A stretch of 64,000 nt of DNA from Przewalskia tangutica. Lineage: Eukaryota; Streptophyta; Magnoliopsida; Solanales; Solanaceae. The stretch is from positions 124,001 to 188,000 of the forward strand of contig JAQGDG010000260.1 of assembly GCA_029844215.1 (NCBI GenBank), in the 5' to 3' direction. Of this stretch, positions 23,330 to 35,412 are shown one piece after another. A model generated the notes under the pieces. That model saw nothing but the letters and a program-made list of their open reading frames with translations, was not told the DNA's origin and did not search any database. The translations under genes and the position numbers were made by a program. The number at the start of each line of letters is the position of its first letter. Positions within the stretch are counted from its first letter, which is position 1.

Positions 23330-25070
23330 TGTAGGTGTTTACGTTGGGTTCGTACATGCAGCGGAATTTGAAAATTTATGTTTCAAACCCGACAACGGTC
23401 GAACTGTAGTATGATATGTAATGAAAAATACAAAGCACATAGTATAATGTAATACCTCGACAGAATACTTACATTATTGTAGCAATCAGTCAAGCAGTTG
23501 ATTCTCGATGTTTTGTGTAGTCCGAGGGTGCACACGCAAACGTTCCTCGATTAGTTAGTTCTGAAACTTTGATATAATTTGCTAAGTCAGGAATGCTAGG
23601 GATTCTGACAGAGCTTTAGAAGAGATTTACATCTCTTAGGTTTTTGTGTATTTGGAATGGGATGTAAGCCCTCTATTTATAATTGCAAACAGAGGCTTTA
23701 GGGTTTACGTGGGCGAGCCCAAACCCACGGATCGACTAAAATTCGGACCGCCCGAAATCGGCTAGGCACCGCGACCCAAAGTAAGTGGCACTGCGGTGCC
23801 TGTGCGTGTTTTGAACCGATCTAAATCAAAGGCACCATGATCCCTATTTTCAGCCTTTTTTCCATTTCTAATGTCACGGTCATCAACCGAGTATATAGGT
23901 ATAATCTCCTTCTAATTACATCTTTCAATCGACGGAACATTTGACTTAGTGTTACCATTCAAGCCTTTACATATCGTCACTAATTACATTAGGATCTTCA
24001 CGGAACTCCTAGACTGCGTCGGAAGACGAACCCAATATGTAAAGTTTAGCTACACAAAATATGTGAACTGAACCTATATGTGAGAAGATAAAATCATTTC
24101 ATTCATGACACACTCAATCAAGCTTAGGATCTGTCAAGTGTCTATCCAAATGGCTTGATTATTATAACTCATCTATATTAGTTGACAACAGACCGTATCA
24201 CGAACGTATCCATCGCATCGCTAATGACTTAGTCAACCTAATACTATATGAGTATCTGAGTGTTCACTCGAATATGTATTCAAGGAATGAATCCTAATTT
24301 TGGCTCACATACCACCTCCATTGCATTAGCCAATGACTTAGTCAACCTAATACCATATGAGTATCTGAGTGTTCACTCGAATATGTATTCAAGGAATGAA
24401 TCCTAATCTTGACTCACATACCACCTCCATTGCATTGGCCAATGACTTAGTCAACCTAATACCATATGAGTATCTGAGTGTTCACTCGAATATGTATTCA
24501 AGGAATGAATCCTATTCTTGGCTCACATACCACCTTTAATCTACTTCGTAATGCAACCAAAACAAGACGCGTCTCAACCAATAAGGCATTTGAGCTTAGG
24601 ACATGATCAAAGTACATTACTCCGTAAACAAGATGATATTGACTTCAAGTCTAAGAACTTTTATCTCCCACAGGCCGATGACATTATAGAATTATAACAA
24701 AACAGTACATCAGCAGGGCATACCAATACTTCAACAAGTATCTATGTGTCCATCACGAGTTGCCATAACTCGTAGCAAGTGAGACATACTACATCCCTAA
24801 GGATATGATGCAGACCACATGTCGACGTATCGTATATCATCGATATCTCAATTTCGATAATCATTAGTCGAGGTAATTTAAGAGTTACGTTATAACATTA
24901 ATTCTCACATCATTAATAAACGCGTAACCTCTAGGGATGCATTTATAGAATATTATAAACAATCAATTAATAATTCAACAAATGCAAATGCCATAATATT
25001 AATTATCATTAATATACGAATGTGTATAAAGTACATTGTGTCTTAATACATATTGTCTCTAGGACATACA
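23330..25070 (-). repeat. copia 5' LTR (minus strand)
   Basis: The 1741-bp LTR starts TGTATGTCCTAGAGACAATA and ends CACCTACA on the minus strand. It contains a three-fold ~110-bp direct repeat. Its part from about 23747 to 25070 is duplicated at 31446-32111 plus 36916-37510. Confidence 0.8.
24222..24545. repeat. three direct repeats of about 110 bp in copia LTR
   Basis: Units start AATGACTTAGTCAACCTAAT at 24222, 24332 and 24441. They differ by a few substitutions. The duplicated LTR copy (about 31968-32111 plus 36911-36965) holds fewer units. Confidence 0.85.
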
Positions 25071-25218
25071 TATATTTTCATTGATATATACTGTATACAT
25101 CAAGAAAGTTCTGCACTTGCTTTATGATTCAATAAAGTTTCACACACACAGTGCAGAGGTTTCACATTTGTACTGTTCCCAAGTAAAGTGTACATAAAAG
25201 TTAGAAGAAAAAGTGCAT
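25071..25218. other. spacer, duplicated at 37511-37655
   Basis: Non-coding DNA next to the LTR. It is part of the duplicated unit that includes the peroxidase. Confidence 0.5.
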
Positions 25219-25338
25219 TAAAAAAGAGAAGACCGGTGCACTAAGCCTCCGCTATGTGCGGGGTCCGGGAAAGAGTCAGACCACAAGAGTCTATTGTACG
25301 AAGGCTTACCCTGCATTTCTGCTGCAAGAGGCTGTTTC
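25219..25338 (-). mobile_element. Au-type SINE fragment
   Basis: Read on the minus strand, CTCTTGCAGCAGAAATGCAG is followed by a TTGTGGTCTGACTCTTTCCC block and a GCACATAGCGGAGG end. This is the 3' body of the Au SINE family found in grasses, legumes and Solanaceae. The tRNA-like head is missing. A second copy made by the local duplication lies at 37657-37766. Confidence 0.75.
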
Positions 25339-26149
25339 CGAAATGCATTCACTGTCTTTAAGTTTTTGAACCCAACTATGTACATAAGTTTATCAATGTA
25401 AATATAAGGAACCAGTGAATATACCTCTATAAACTCAAAAATTGCAGCTTTGAAATCTCCTGATTTTCAGTGCAAGATTAGTTCACCAACTTGGTAACCA
25501 GAAAAGAGCAAACTTCACTGCATCACATACCGTTTTAAAGATCAGAAACAAACACTAAATGAAACTTTGAATGTATATTGGTATGCACAAAAAAGGTGTC
25601 TTGATAAGCAGTAAGCAAATTCAATCCAAGATTTGTGATACGCAGAATAGATATAAACTCACTGAATCAAACACCCTTTCATTAATGATCAGAAACTCAT
25701 AACACTGAATGAAAAAACTGAATTTGTTTGTATATACATCAAGAAAGTTTTTTACTATCTTGATGATTGCATACAGTTCTTCACAAATACAGTTAGTGAA
25801 GAAGTTTCACCTTTATACTGAAAAATAGAAAAACAAAGGAAGAGTCTTTTGTCACGCCAAGTAAAAAGGTACAATAATTAACCTAAATAACCACCAAACT
25901 GCTTATATTAAAGTAGCTCGAGAATATATAATACATGTGTAATATATTAGTGGTGTATACGGCTAGAAAAAAGCAAAGAGTGAATTCGATATGCTATTTA
26001 TAAAGAAAGGTATGTAGATAAGCACAAAACAAGCGGATTTACTACCTTTACCCATAGCTTTATAGATTTATACACAAATGAAGTCAGTGGACTTTGGTGA
26101 CAATAAATACTAAATTGATGTGGATGACTGTGTGAGTTAAAATGATGGT
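25339..26149. other. non-coding part of the duplicated unit
   Basis: AT-rich DNA nearly identical to 37767-38570. It contains a short internal repeat around ATACATCAAGAAAGTT (25100 and 25734) followed by CACAAATACAGT-like sequence. No gene is supported. Confidence 0.5.
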
Positions 26150-26977
26150 TACAAGAAAATTGGAATGTAAGTAACAACAACAAAGATTGCAATTCTGGAA
26201 AGAAGAACAAGAACAATGAATTTGCTGAGTCGAGTGATATTCACTTTGTCCTTAAAACAATATTGCCCCCTATGTATCCTTTTACTGTGATTGACAACTT
26301 GTCTTCCAAGATAAAACAACAACAAACAATTGAGCAAAGAAAACTCAAATGTTTACTAAAAGGAAAACTTTTTGAGTGTGTGAAAGAAAGCAAGAGGAAG
26401 AAGTCGTAAAATCGATTGCAAGTGTGTTTTCCAATCGGCCAAGCGCCTCAATTTATAGTGTGTGTTAGATTACCTCTCATCTAGCCAAGTAACGGCCTTC
26501 AATAGCCATGACACTTATGGAGGAGTTATAATTCAGCCAAATAATGGCTGAATTCGAGTGTCAAGTAATGGAGGATCAATGCTCCAAAACCAGCCCAAAA
26601 GTCAGAAACTTTACATCTTAGTCGAGCATTACGCCATCGTCGCCTAAGTTCAAGTAGTTGAACCCGCTTGTTCAGCGTGGACCGCGCGCGGCGCGGTGTT
26701 GTGTCGCGACTTCACGGCTTCCACGACGATTTCGACTGCTTTCTTTACATAGTACACTTATTCCTTCATTTACCAACGTGAAACACTCGTCGAATAACCT
26801 ATCATTTCATGTCTCAAACATTTCGTTTACGTACTAATATCTCTTTCACGAAAATTTACGATCCTTGATAACGCACGTGTGCGTGTCTGAAAGCGATGTT
26901 TCAGACGTGCGGGGCCCTAATTATTTGAATTATAAATAATAGGATTAACTTTATTTCACGCTAATAAATTTCCAACA
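26150..26977 (-). mobile_element. copia LTR relic, minus strand
   Basis: Minus-strand sequence starts TGTTGGAAATTTATTAGCGTG at 26977. It has a TATA-type CTATAAATTGAGG at about 26458 and ends in a TCTTGGAAGACAAG...GGACAAAGTGAATATCACTC block. The order and sequence parallel the LTR-like region at 62101-62950, including AGGGCCCCGCACGTCTGA-type and ACTCGACTC motifs. Its left edge is not certain. Part of it is copied at about 38570-39072. Confidence 0.6.
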
Positions 26978-29028
26978 GACAATTAGGTATACTATTATTG
27001 AGTGTCTGAATAAAGTCTCACATTAATAGCTATAGAGAAAAAATTCATATATAAGGTGTAGTACTTTTGGAAAAATAATACGGACTTAGCTCACAACAAA
27101 TAATGTCATTTTAAATTGTTTTAGTCCGACACTCCATGAATAAATATATTGTAAAAGAGAAGGAGCCAATGAATATACATACACCTAAATGGAATTGGGG
27201 GTGTTTCCACAATGGATTTATGATAAGAAAAATAATAGAAGTAATGATTTCTTAACGACTTTTCATTACTTGATGACCATTTTATTTGGGTAAGGACTAT
27301 ATAAAAGAGGTTAGTTATGAGTGGATGAACTGTATAATATAAGATATTTCGTTTATATAGTGCTATCAGCTATGTGTGAAATAGGTGTGCAGTCAAATAA
27401 TTGCATGAATGCTTTGACTAAACTGTTTTGTCTCTTGGGTGCTTTTCTCACTGACTTTTGCTTTTATCTTTTGTAATTTTGAATTTTGTTTTTAATTTCA
27501 TTTGGTGTCCGATATACTCGTTGGGGTCTAATTTGGATTCTTGTCGTGTAAAATTTATTTAACGAGAAAACACTTCCCATCAATATTTTTCTTATTTCTA
27601 GGGCTCGTTCCTAAAATCTTTAGTTAATCTATTACAAAACCTTTTTGACTCATTTTGTCTTTTTAAAAAAAATATTTTTCAATTTTTCATGTTTGATTGA
27701 TTAAAATATTTTTAAAAAAATCGTAAAAATGAGAAAAATGACTTTTCAGTATATATATAAAGAAGGAAATGTTTGTTATAAGTGAATCTTTTGTTTAGTA
27801 ATGTTTTTTATTTTAGTTAAAAAAAATTACTAACAATTTAGCTCACAATACTCTTTATTTTTTCTGTTTCTTTCTTTTCCCTTTTTTTTTGTGTTATTCT
27901 TTTGCATAACTGACTAATAAGTATCTAAAAAGGAATATTTTGACAATTATGTGTTGTGATGCTTTGAAAAAATAGTTTTTATGTTGAAAAAAATAATAAT
28001 TCGTCTTTGAAGTTTGACAAATTAATCCTCATGCAAACTTGTAGAAGTAAACTAAATTAAATAAGCATTATTATTGACTAAATGACAATTTTATCATTGT
28101 AAATTAATTAATAAGCTTTCAAGTCAATGAGACAACTCATATATTGTGGTAGTACTCCCACTCGTGATCCTTTGTTTCTAAACCTCTCGTGATCACTAGT
28201 TTACTGCATGTGATTAATTGTATGTTGTCTAAGTTTTTGACAAGTTAAAAGTGTATTTCTTTTTCAAAAAATGCTTATTTTAAAGAATTTAAGTGTTTCA
28301 CCAAGCTTTTAGGAGAATTACGTGCTTTTGAGTAGTATCAAAAGTTGGGGAAAAAAGTCTAGCTTTCAACCGGAAGCACATTTTGGAACCATAGCCAAGT
28401 CAAATTATTGCTTTAATATTGGCAAAATTGTTAATGTTCAAAGAACTTTCTCGAAAAATACTTTTCAAATTAGTCAAATTTTGATGAGTTCTAAAATTCA
28501 CGAACAATTCATGAAATTCAAACATTTATAAGTTCAAACTCCAGGAATGAATCACGGAATTTAAGCTCCAGTAAAAGTTTTCTGGAGTTTTTCCATGCTT
28601 TAACAAGGTATTCTTACCCAAAACAATCCGCATTGAAAGAGTCTAAATACCAAATATGTTTTGAAATGCTGGCTAAAATTTAATTAGTGCTCCCAAAAAA
28701 TGGCTAATTGCCAATTTGTTCCTAATAATGTGACATTTATTAGTGCCTCCAAGGCAGATATAGCCCTAGGCCTCAAGTTTCAACTTTCAATGCAGTTGCC
28801 TCATCGTTCCAACTTTCAAGGCAAACTCCAACTTATTTGACCCCAAAACTTTTGGTTTGCACTTTAATTTAGCCCTTTGCATTTTACAAAACTTTTGTAG
28901 TTTACCAATTTCTGATATCATGTCCCACTAGTTCAAACAGAAGTAATTCGATGTATGATAAGAGTACTATAATAGTTCTTTTAGAAACTTTCAAGGCTGA
29001 ATAGATATACAATTCTTTAAATTTTTGA
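26978..29028. other. AT-rich intergenic DNA
   Basis: No gene, RNA or clear element is visible. Positions 27060-27264 are duplicated at 39073-39270. The stretch 28290-28640 resembles dispersed plant repeat DNA but I cannot name it. Confidence 0.4.
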
Positions 29029-29370
29029 GTAAATTTTATTTAGACACTTGAAATTACATTATATTTTGATTGAGCACCTAAACACAAATTTTAAAAAAGT
29101 TTTTGCATGTGTTATAAAGAGTCCATTACTTAGATAAGTTAGTCATTTAAAATATGTCACATCCTTTAATTATATGCATTAACCTTAGTAAATCGTGAAA
29201 CCGCGGGCCTGTTTCAATTGAGACTGATGTATATAATTAAAGGAGGTGGTACATGTGGTTCGCGCAAAAAAAAATTCGAGTTTGAGTCAGAAGTGTAATA
29301 GGAACACTAATCATGTGTTCAGGTAGTCAATTGGAACAGGTCGTAATTTATGTGTCGAAATAAAATTTAC
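29029..29370. mobile_element. MITE with long terminal inverted repeats
   Basis: GTAAATTTTATTTAGACAC at the left pairs with the reverse complement of GTGTCGAAATAAAATTTAC at the right. The inverted homology continues for about 60 bases on each side, and an inner pair around TCCTTTAATTATATGCA/TATATAATTAAAGGA extends it. There is no coding capacity. The superfamily is not certain. Confidence 0.75.
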
Positions 29371-29745
29371 GGACAAATTTAAAGGGTTGTCGATGTACTC
29401 CGCAAACTTTCGGTCATGAATAAAGTTTACTAAGCAGATTCATATGTAAGACTGTAACAATCTTGAATAAGTATATCAAGTACTTCAAAGTATGAAAAGA
29501 GGTAAAAAACCTATCTTTTAGACACTCTCAATCATGAACAAAGTTTATTAAAAAGGATTCCTTTTGGAACAATTCAACAAAGATTGAACTATCCTCATAA
29601 ATAGGATGTTTACAACTCACAAAAACAATAACAAGAAAGCTGAAATAGTACTAGAAAGTAGAAACTTTCTCAAAATTCAGTAAGGCAAAAGAATGACCAA
29701 TTAGTACACAACATGACAAGTTCTTGATCTCACAATGACACAAAA

Positions 29746-31282
29746 TTAGTTCACCCAATGGCAGTTCTTCCTGATCTCACCCTTCCGCCCCGTGGGGACG
29801 TCCAAAGTACCCATATGCACCATTGCATCCGCGAATTTCTTACCCCACACGCGGCCATATCTAGCGTTAAAGTTCACCATTTTAGCGGTTTTAGGATCAC
29901 TCATCAATGTTTGATCAAAAACTAAAAGTCCCTTCTTACTCTTTAAAGCCATGTAGAATCTGTATCCAATTTGTTTGGCGTTATAACATCAAGATTAGCA
30001 GGATTAGCTACTCCTGTTCCATTTGTAAGTGCTTCTGGTGGACAAATGGACTTCAACATCCTTTTGTATTTGGGATCAATTGGCAGATTTTGTTGCTTGG
30101 TTCGAGGGTATAGTCGGTTCACGAAAGTAGCACAATGAGCAATACCAATAGAATGTGCACCAGAGAGTGTCACCATTTCATCAACAGACATCCCTTTTCA
30201 TGCAAAGTTCTTGATTAGTTCCTTGATACCGACAAACGGAGAGGGAAGATTGGCTAAAGCCTCGTCCTTGATGGACACACGCCCATCACGACGTCCTGCT
30301 TGGACATCATAGTTTATTTTCCCGACTTTGTAGGAACTGTCACGAGCTGCAAAGGTAAGAATGTCTGCACACGAGACAGTACCCGGGCAGGCAGCCTCGA
30401 GCTGTTTTTAGCTTCATCGATCACCTTAAAACCTCATAAACTGTTTTTGTTCGCTATGCTTTCCTTTTCTGAATTAAGTCCATCCAAGAGGACAGATGCA
30501 TCACATCCCTAAAGTACATAAAATGTAGAAAAGTATCAATTTCATATCTAGAGTGGCTCGTTTTGAACTGTGTGACCGCCAAAGTTTAATGAAGTCTTAT
30601 GTTTAAATCTCACCGTCAGATAAAAAGCAAAGAAAGTATTTCCACGTGTTTGTTCTAAGAAAACAAAACCAGGCTCGCACGTGAGCGGGTGTGTTAAGAC
30701 AAAATATTATGTAGTAATTAAAACTGTGTTTTCTCTTAAGAGTTTAGATGAGATGGTTACAATACTGTTCAACATGCGGAAAAAAGTAACCCCGGAGAAT
30801 GAGATTATCAAGAGAACACTAGCATATTAAGAAAAAGACATCACCGTACCCTCATGAAGCAATCATGAAAATCGCTTAAGCTTTTAGATGAGATAATCAC
30901 ACATTTCAACATTATATTAAAGCGGAAAGATGTAACTTTTAGATAAGATGGTTACACAATTTAACATGAAGTACAAAAAGTAATCAGATAACGAAATTAT
31001 CAAGAAAGGCACTACGATATTAAAGAAAAGAGATCAACGTACCCTCACGAAGCAGTCATGAAAATGCAACCTGATAAGGCCAGCAGCAATGCCTGGATTA
31101 CGAGAAACAGCTTTGTACACAACATTTCTCACAATGGATTCATCTGAAAGACAAGTATGGTGATAGTAACCTACTTTCAGGGGGTAGGAGGGTGGTTGTT
31201 TGGCCACGGATGAGACTGAAAGAGCTAAAATCAAGCAAGAAACAAATACAATAACAGAACAATGGAAGCCTTTGGAATCCAT
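29746..31282 (-). pseudogene. class III peroxidase, copy A, pseudogene
   Basis: Secreted haem peroxidase homologous along its whole length to copy C (51207-52564). Exon 1 (31043-31282) is intact: signal peptide, mature start and the distal haem motif RLHFHDCFVR. An in-frame ATG 21 bases upstream (31303) would add MSHKKEK. The intron (30509-31042) has a GTACGT donor and TTTAG acceptor, as in copy C. Exon 2 (29746-30508) is 763 bases against 765 in copy C. It carries a stop in the block ...NKNSL-stop-GF (CGA to TGA, about 30433), a one-base loss in the A-run of AKKQL (about 30408), a second stop before KGMSVDEM (about 30200) and a one-base loss after NKLD (about 29955). No active enzyme is expected. 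Confidence 0.88.
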
Positions 31283-31358
31283 CTTTTCTTTTTTGTGGCT
31301 CAAGAACAGCTACTATGGTTTTCCTTCAAGTGATGGATAATTTATGAGCTCCATCTAT

Positions 31359-31368
31359 CATTTATAGT
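31359..31368 (-). promoter_or_regulatory. TATA box of peroxidase copy A
   Basis: Minus-strand CTATAAATG lies about 80 bases before the ATG. It is shared with copy B (about 49655) and copy C (52640). Confidence 0.5.
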
Positions 31369-31445
31369 TTGTAATATGGCTTTAGCTGCTTCAAGCATGT
31401 AGTGGAGGAATCTTTTGTTAATATTAAAACAGAACATGATTGCCT

Positions 31446-32111
31446 GTAATTCGGACCGCCCGAAATCTTTTGCAAAATCTGGGTGACTAAAATTGGACCG
31501 CCGAAATCGGCTAGGCACGCGTCCAAAGTAAGTGGCACATGATTACTGTCGTGTTTTGGAACGCGATCCTAAATCAAAGGCACCGCGTCCTGTCCTATTT
31601 TGACCTTTTCCCATTTCTAATGTCCGGTCATCAGCCGAGTATATATGTATAATCTCCTTCAATTACATCCTTGATCGATGGAACATTTGACTTAGTGTTA
31701 CCATTCGGACCTTTACATATCGTCACTAATTACATTAGGATCTTGGAACTCTGCTGCGTCGAATCGAACCCAATATGTAAAGTTTAGCTACACAAAATAT
31801 GTGAACTGAACCTATATGTGAGAAGATAAAATCATTTCATTCATGACGCACTCAATCAAGCTTAGGATCTGTCAAGTGTCTATCCAAATGGCTTGATTAT
31901 TATAACTCATCTATATTAGTTGACAACAGGACCATGTCACAGACATGTCCATTGCGTTAACTTGACTTAGTCAACCTAATACTATATGAGTATCTGAGTG
32001 TTCACTCGAATATGTATTCAAGGAATGAATCCTAATCTTGGCTCACATACCACCTCCATTGCATTGGCCAATGACTTAGTCAACCTAATACCATATGAGT
32101 ATCTGAGTGTT
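31446..32111 (-). repeat. duplicated copia LTR, left part
   Basis: The sequence from ATTCGGACCGCCCGAAATC onward matches the LTR at 23747-24475. It abuts the copy A upstream region (GATTGCCTGTAA), which in copy B continues differently. Position 31446 is therefore a duplication junction. Confidence 0.8.
32107..32111. repeat. target-site duplication (GTGTT), left
   Basis: GTGTT precedes TGTTGACACCC. The right copy is at 36911-36915. Confidence 0.85.
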
Positions 32112-32535
32112 TGTTGACACCCAATTTTGACCCTCCCGTCCAGCCATTAACTATAAAATCACACTAATTTTGTAAAATAATTAACCCTAGGTTTGAACGG
32201 ACAACCGCAAGTTAGCGGATCCTTTAGGGTGCCTGACCCCTTCCCTTTAGGATAATAAAGAACCTTACGAATCTCATTAAAGTTTAGCGGACCGTTAAAA
32301 TGGAGTTAATGTTTACTTTAAACTAGTTAACATTTAGGTGTCTAATTCACCCGATTAATTAGGTGGCGACTCATGAACCCTAGCATTTCTAGCCCTTTTA
32401 ATATTTAAGCACCCTTTTAAACATTTTAACATTTTAGCATTCTTTTGCATTTAGCATTTTATTATTTATTTTCTAACATTTTATTTAAGCGAGGTTCGCT
32501 AGAATAAAGTCGCGATCGAAATCGGTAGCGCGACA
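32112..32535 (+). repeat. 5' LTR of short-LTR Ogre/Tat-like element
   Basis: It starts TGTTGACACCC and ends GCGCGACA. The first ~70 bases match 3716-3785. The sequence then jumps to the equivalent of about 7270 (AACCCTAGGTTTG). Confidence 0.85.
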
Positions 32536-32556
32536 ATGCGACTCATTGAGGATTTT
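32536..32556 (+). promoter_or_regulatory. degenerate primer binding site
   Basis: ATGCGACTCATTGAGGATTTT stands where TGGCGACT...TGGGGA is expected. Confidence 0.5.
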
Positions 32557-33342
32557 AGGTTCTTAACCACAATGGACCTAGGGCTATTATTTGGCAATTA
32601 TTTTGCATTTAATTTTTGTGTATTGTATTTTGTTTGTTTTTGCTACTTGCTTTCTTGCTTTCCTTAAGCGGCATTCCGCTCATATTTCTTCCATTCGGAA
32701 AATTCACACAATCACACTTTCAGCGTATTTGGTGTGCTCGCGCACCATAAATTTCTTTCAAAAAATATCCAAATTTTAGGAGAGTTGGCGCTGCGAGTTA
32801 GATCGGTTAAATGCGATCGTAGCGTAGTATACCGCTCGAGTTGTCGCTCGGGAACCTTGGCGTCTAGAAAAAGCCAAATCTTAGAAACTTAAGATAGAGC
32901 TATACCACCCTTTATTTTAGGGCATGCGTGCATTTACCTTAGGTGGGTTGGTCGCGGCATCGACGCATGATTAGGAAGACACGAAACTGTCGACGGGTTT
33001 CTCGACCCGACCAACCCGGCGTATTATGTGTAGCGTGGCAATGAGACAAATCCAAACCCAATCATGACATGCGAAATTGGGAAAAGTGCCGTCGTTTGGT
33101 CGCCATTTCCAACAAAGGCATTATAGTTGGACGACTTGGACAAATCCGTCATAATCTCGCATGAGTGGCGTTTAGGCTTACCTCTGGCGTAAAAAGGTCC
33201 TGCGTATTAGGAAGCGTTTGAATGTGCTATGTGCAATATATACGCTACATACGCAAATTATGTGCTTTATGCTAACACCGTTTGTTGCATTTTAGAAAGA
33301 TTTATCATCCTCCCCCGAAAGTCGGTTGTATTTGACTCAACA
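32557..33342 (+). mobile_element. leader of the short-LTR element
   Basis: Collinear with about 7805-8605 of the large element. No gene is visible. Confidence 0.6.
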
Positions 33343-34160
33343 ATGGCGAGCATCAATCTTCACGAGATCAAAGGCACGAGCATCGGCGGAGCAGTCGGAA
33401 CTGTCTTGGTTCCTATAGGCAAGCGGTCTCGAAGAGAAAGCGGCATAGATCGGTCGGCGGCTCGCCAATTACCACGACAAATGGCAACCTGCGCGAAATC
33501 AAAAGGCTCAAGAACCTCGCGAGCACTTTCGTCGCTGCAAATAACCAAAGCGATCAAAAACCTTCAAATTATTACGATGCGCTTACTACGTATCCCGTTC
33601 GGCGATATACAATGCACCATATATTCCACACAAAACCGAATACTAACGTACTCGGCTAAACACAAACCAAAGGCCACCTGAACCCATTTCGCGCGTCGTA
33701 TGGCAGCCGCTGCGATACCCGTATGTGTATCTGCCACAAAAGCCCGCCCGCAAACATCTTCACCGCCTAAATACCACGAAAGGCGGCCAAAATATACACC
33801 CGTTTAAGCGAGCCTTTGTCGCGATTATGCGAGAGGTTGAGGTTTGCGAGGATACTCGGCCAATCGAGAATGTGCCCGATCCAGTCAAGCTCGTGATGGG
33901 AACAAAAAGTGCGTACCATTCGGAGCCATCGGACACGACATGGGAAGGTGTTATACACTCGGAGACAAAGTAAGGAGGCGATCGAGGAGAGTCATTCGGT
34001 GGAGGATCTTTACCCGATGAGTACAATGAACCCCAAAGGAAGAGAGGCGTTCACGGCGAAGCGCTCACTTTGAATCGATCGTTTATCAGCGGACGTCACG
34101 CGAAGCCAAAGAAGGAGATCACGGCGAGCACGAAGACCGGCCCGTGATGCGAGCAGAAGG
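33343..34160 (+). pseudogene. Tat/Ogre-lineage gag relic
   Basis: The ATG at 33343 opens a frame beginning MASINLHEIKG. Farther on, pieces typical of Ty3/Tat Gag appear in shifting frames: QNIHPFKRAF or IYTRLSEPLSRLCERLRFA at about 33790-33850, IENVPDPV at about 33863, and a damaged CAYHSGAIGHD-type histidine/cysteine motif at about 33908-33945. Gag would package RNA. At least three frame breaks remove any full product. This block is missing from the element at 3716-15033. Confidence 0.65.
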
Positions 34161-35035
34161 CGTATTGGTTGGATTTGCACCGCTGATACGGTCGCCTAAA
34201 GCCGGATAAGAAAGAACAATTTAGTTTAGCGAGAATAATCGAAGACTCGTACTTAATATTTTGCTTAATTTTTTATGTAATGAACTACGTTTGACTGATT
34301 CCGCTTGGTGGATCGTGGCGGCCGTCTCGGCCGGTCCCACGTCTAGAAATTTTAATTTTCCCAATATTAGCTTGTAATGAACTACGTTCGACTGATTCCT
34401 CGTGGGGATCGTGGCGGCCTAAATCGGCGGTCGCACCGTTAGGAAACTTTCCCTTTGCTTTGAAAATGACAAGAATACCGCATGCTTCTGGCGACTACAT
34501 TGAGACCCATTTTAGGCGGACACTTTTCAAAGCGGGGCGGTGTGAAACAGACGCGGGTTGCAAGTCGAACAAGCGAACGCGGATATCGAGCAGGCGTGAA
34601 GTCAAATATGAATCGACCCCACAAAACTCACAAATTTTTCTTTGGCGGTCTTTTAATATTATGAAGCGAGAAAGTGCAATAGAAGCGAGAAAATCGACGA
34701 AAGTCTCTTGCGAAGCGAGAAAAGCGAAAGCGAGAGGATGACAACAATCAAAGTCGCGGCAAAGCGGCCGGCGAAAGGCATCAACAATCGTGACCAAAGT
34801 TGAGTTCGCAACAAAACCTGCGCGTCAACTCGAGCATAAAGTCAAATTGGCAACCCACGCGCGCGGCAAAGCGTCGTGGCATGCGTCGGTGCAGCGTTCG
34901 GCGTGTCGTGCAAAGACAACATCTCGGGGATGACATCTGCCCGTAAAATTGCGCTCGTATGTATTTATCATTTCGTTTAAGCGGTATACACTGCGTCTTT
35001 TCTCGAAGCTTAGCTTGCGGGAGCATTTATTCTCT
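34161..35035 (+). mobile_element. non-coding internal region of the short-LTR element
   Basis: A direct repeat of about 110 bp around AATGAACTACGTTTGACTGATTCC (34278 and 34376) is followed by sequence homologous to 8640-9300 of the large element. No gene is supported. Confidence 0.5.
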
Positions 35036-35292
35036 GAGGGAAGCGGCGACACGTCCGGTTTAACGACGTGTAATCGGCGAGTCCATGCAACGGCGCCGCG
35101 TATCACGTCGAACGGCGGCGTGTCGGCAAGTCTACAGCGATGCCCGGCACCGTCGGACAACGGCGTGATCGGCAAGTCCGCAGCGGCGCCCGGCGTACGT
35201 CCGAACGACGGCGTTATCGGCCGCAGCCGAGTCCACGCAGCGGCGCCCGGCACACGCCCAGTCGAACGGCGGCGTTATCGGCCGACAAAGAA
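35036..35292 (+). repeat. tandem array, about four units of ~58 bp
   Basis: Units centred on GTCCACGCAGCGGCGCCCGG and GGCGTTATCGGC. They are related to the array at 9328-10262 but fewer and more GC-rich. Confidence 0.75.
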
Positions 35293-35412
35293 GTCCAGCG
35301 CCATCATCGATATTACATCTGCGAGGAAGATTTTTCTGTTCTCAAAATTGCATTTTATCATTCATGCTTTATTATTCGTCTTAGCGGTTATGCACTAACT
35401 CTTCCGAGCTTT

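Larger units (their letters stand above)
96..25070 (-). mobile_element. Ty1/copia element, minus strand, split by an Athila insertion
   Basis: Read on the minus strand, the element runs from its 5' LTR (25070-23330) through a tRNA-iMet-type primer site and a leader of about 1.9 kb to gag, protease and the start of integrase (1536-96). It is cut off there by the LTR fragment at 1-95. The leader is interrupted at 1875-21695 by the Athila element. The host sequence joins cleanly across that insert and the ACTAG target duplication flanks it. The LTR form (TGTATGTCC...CACCTACA) resembles Angela/Tar-like copia LTRs, but the lineage is not certain. No reverse transcriptase is present in the window. 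Confidence 0.75.

Noticed and set aside
29746..30191. Reading the open pieces of peroxidase copy A as separate small genes
   Set aside because: They are in-order pieces of one exon broken by stops and one-base losses when compared with copy C.
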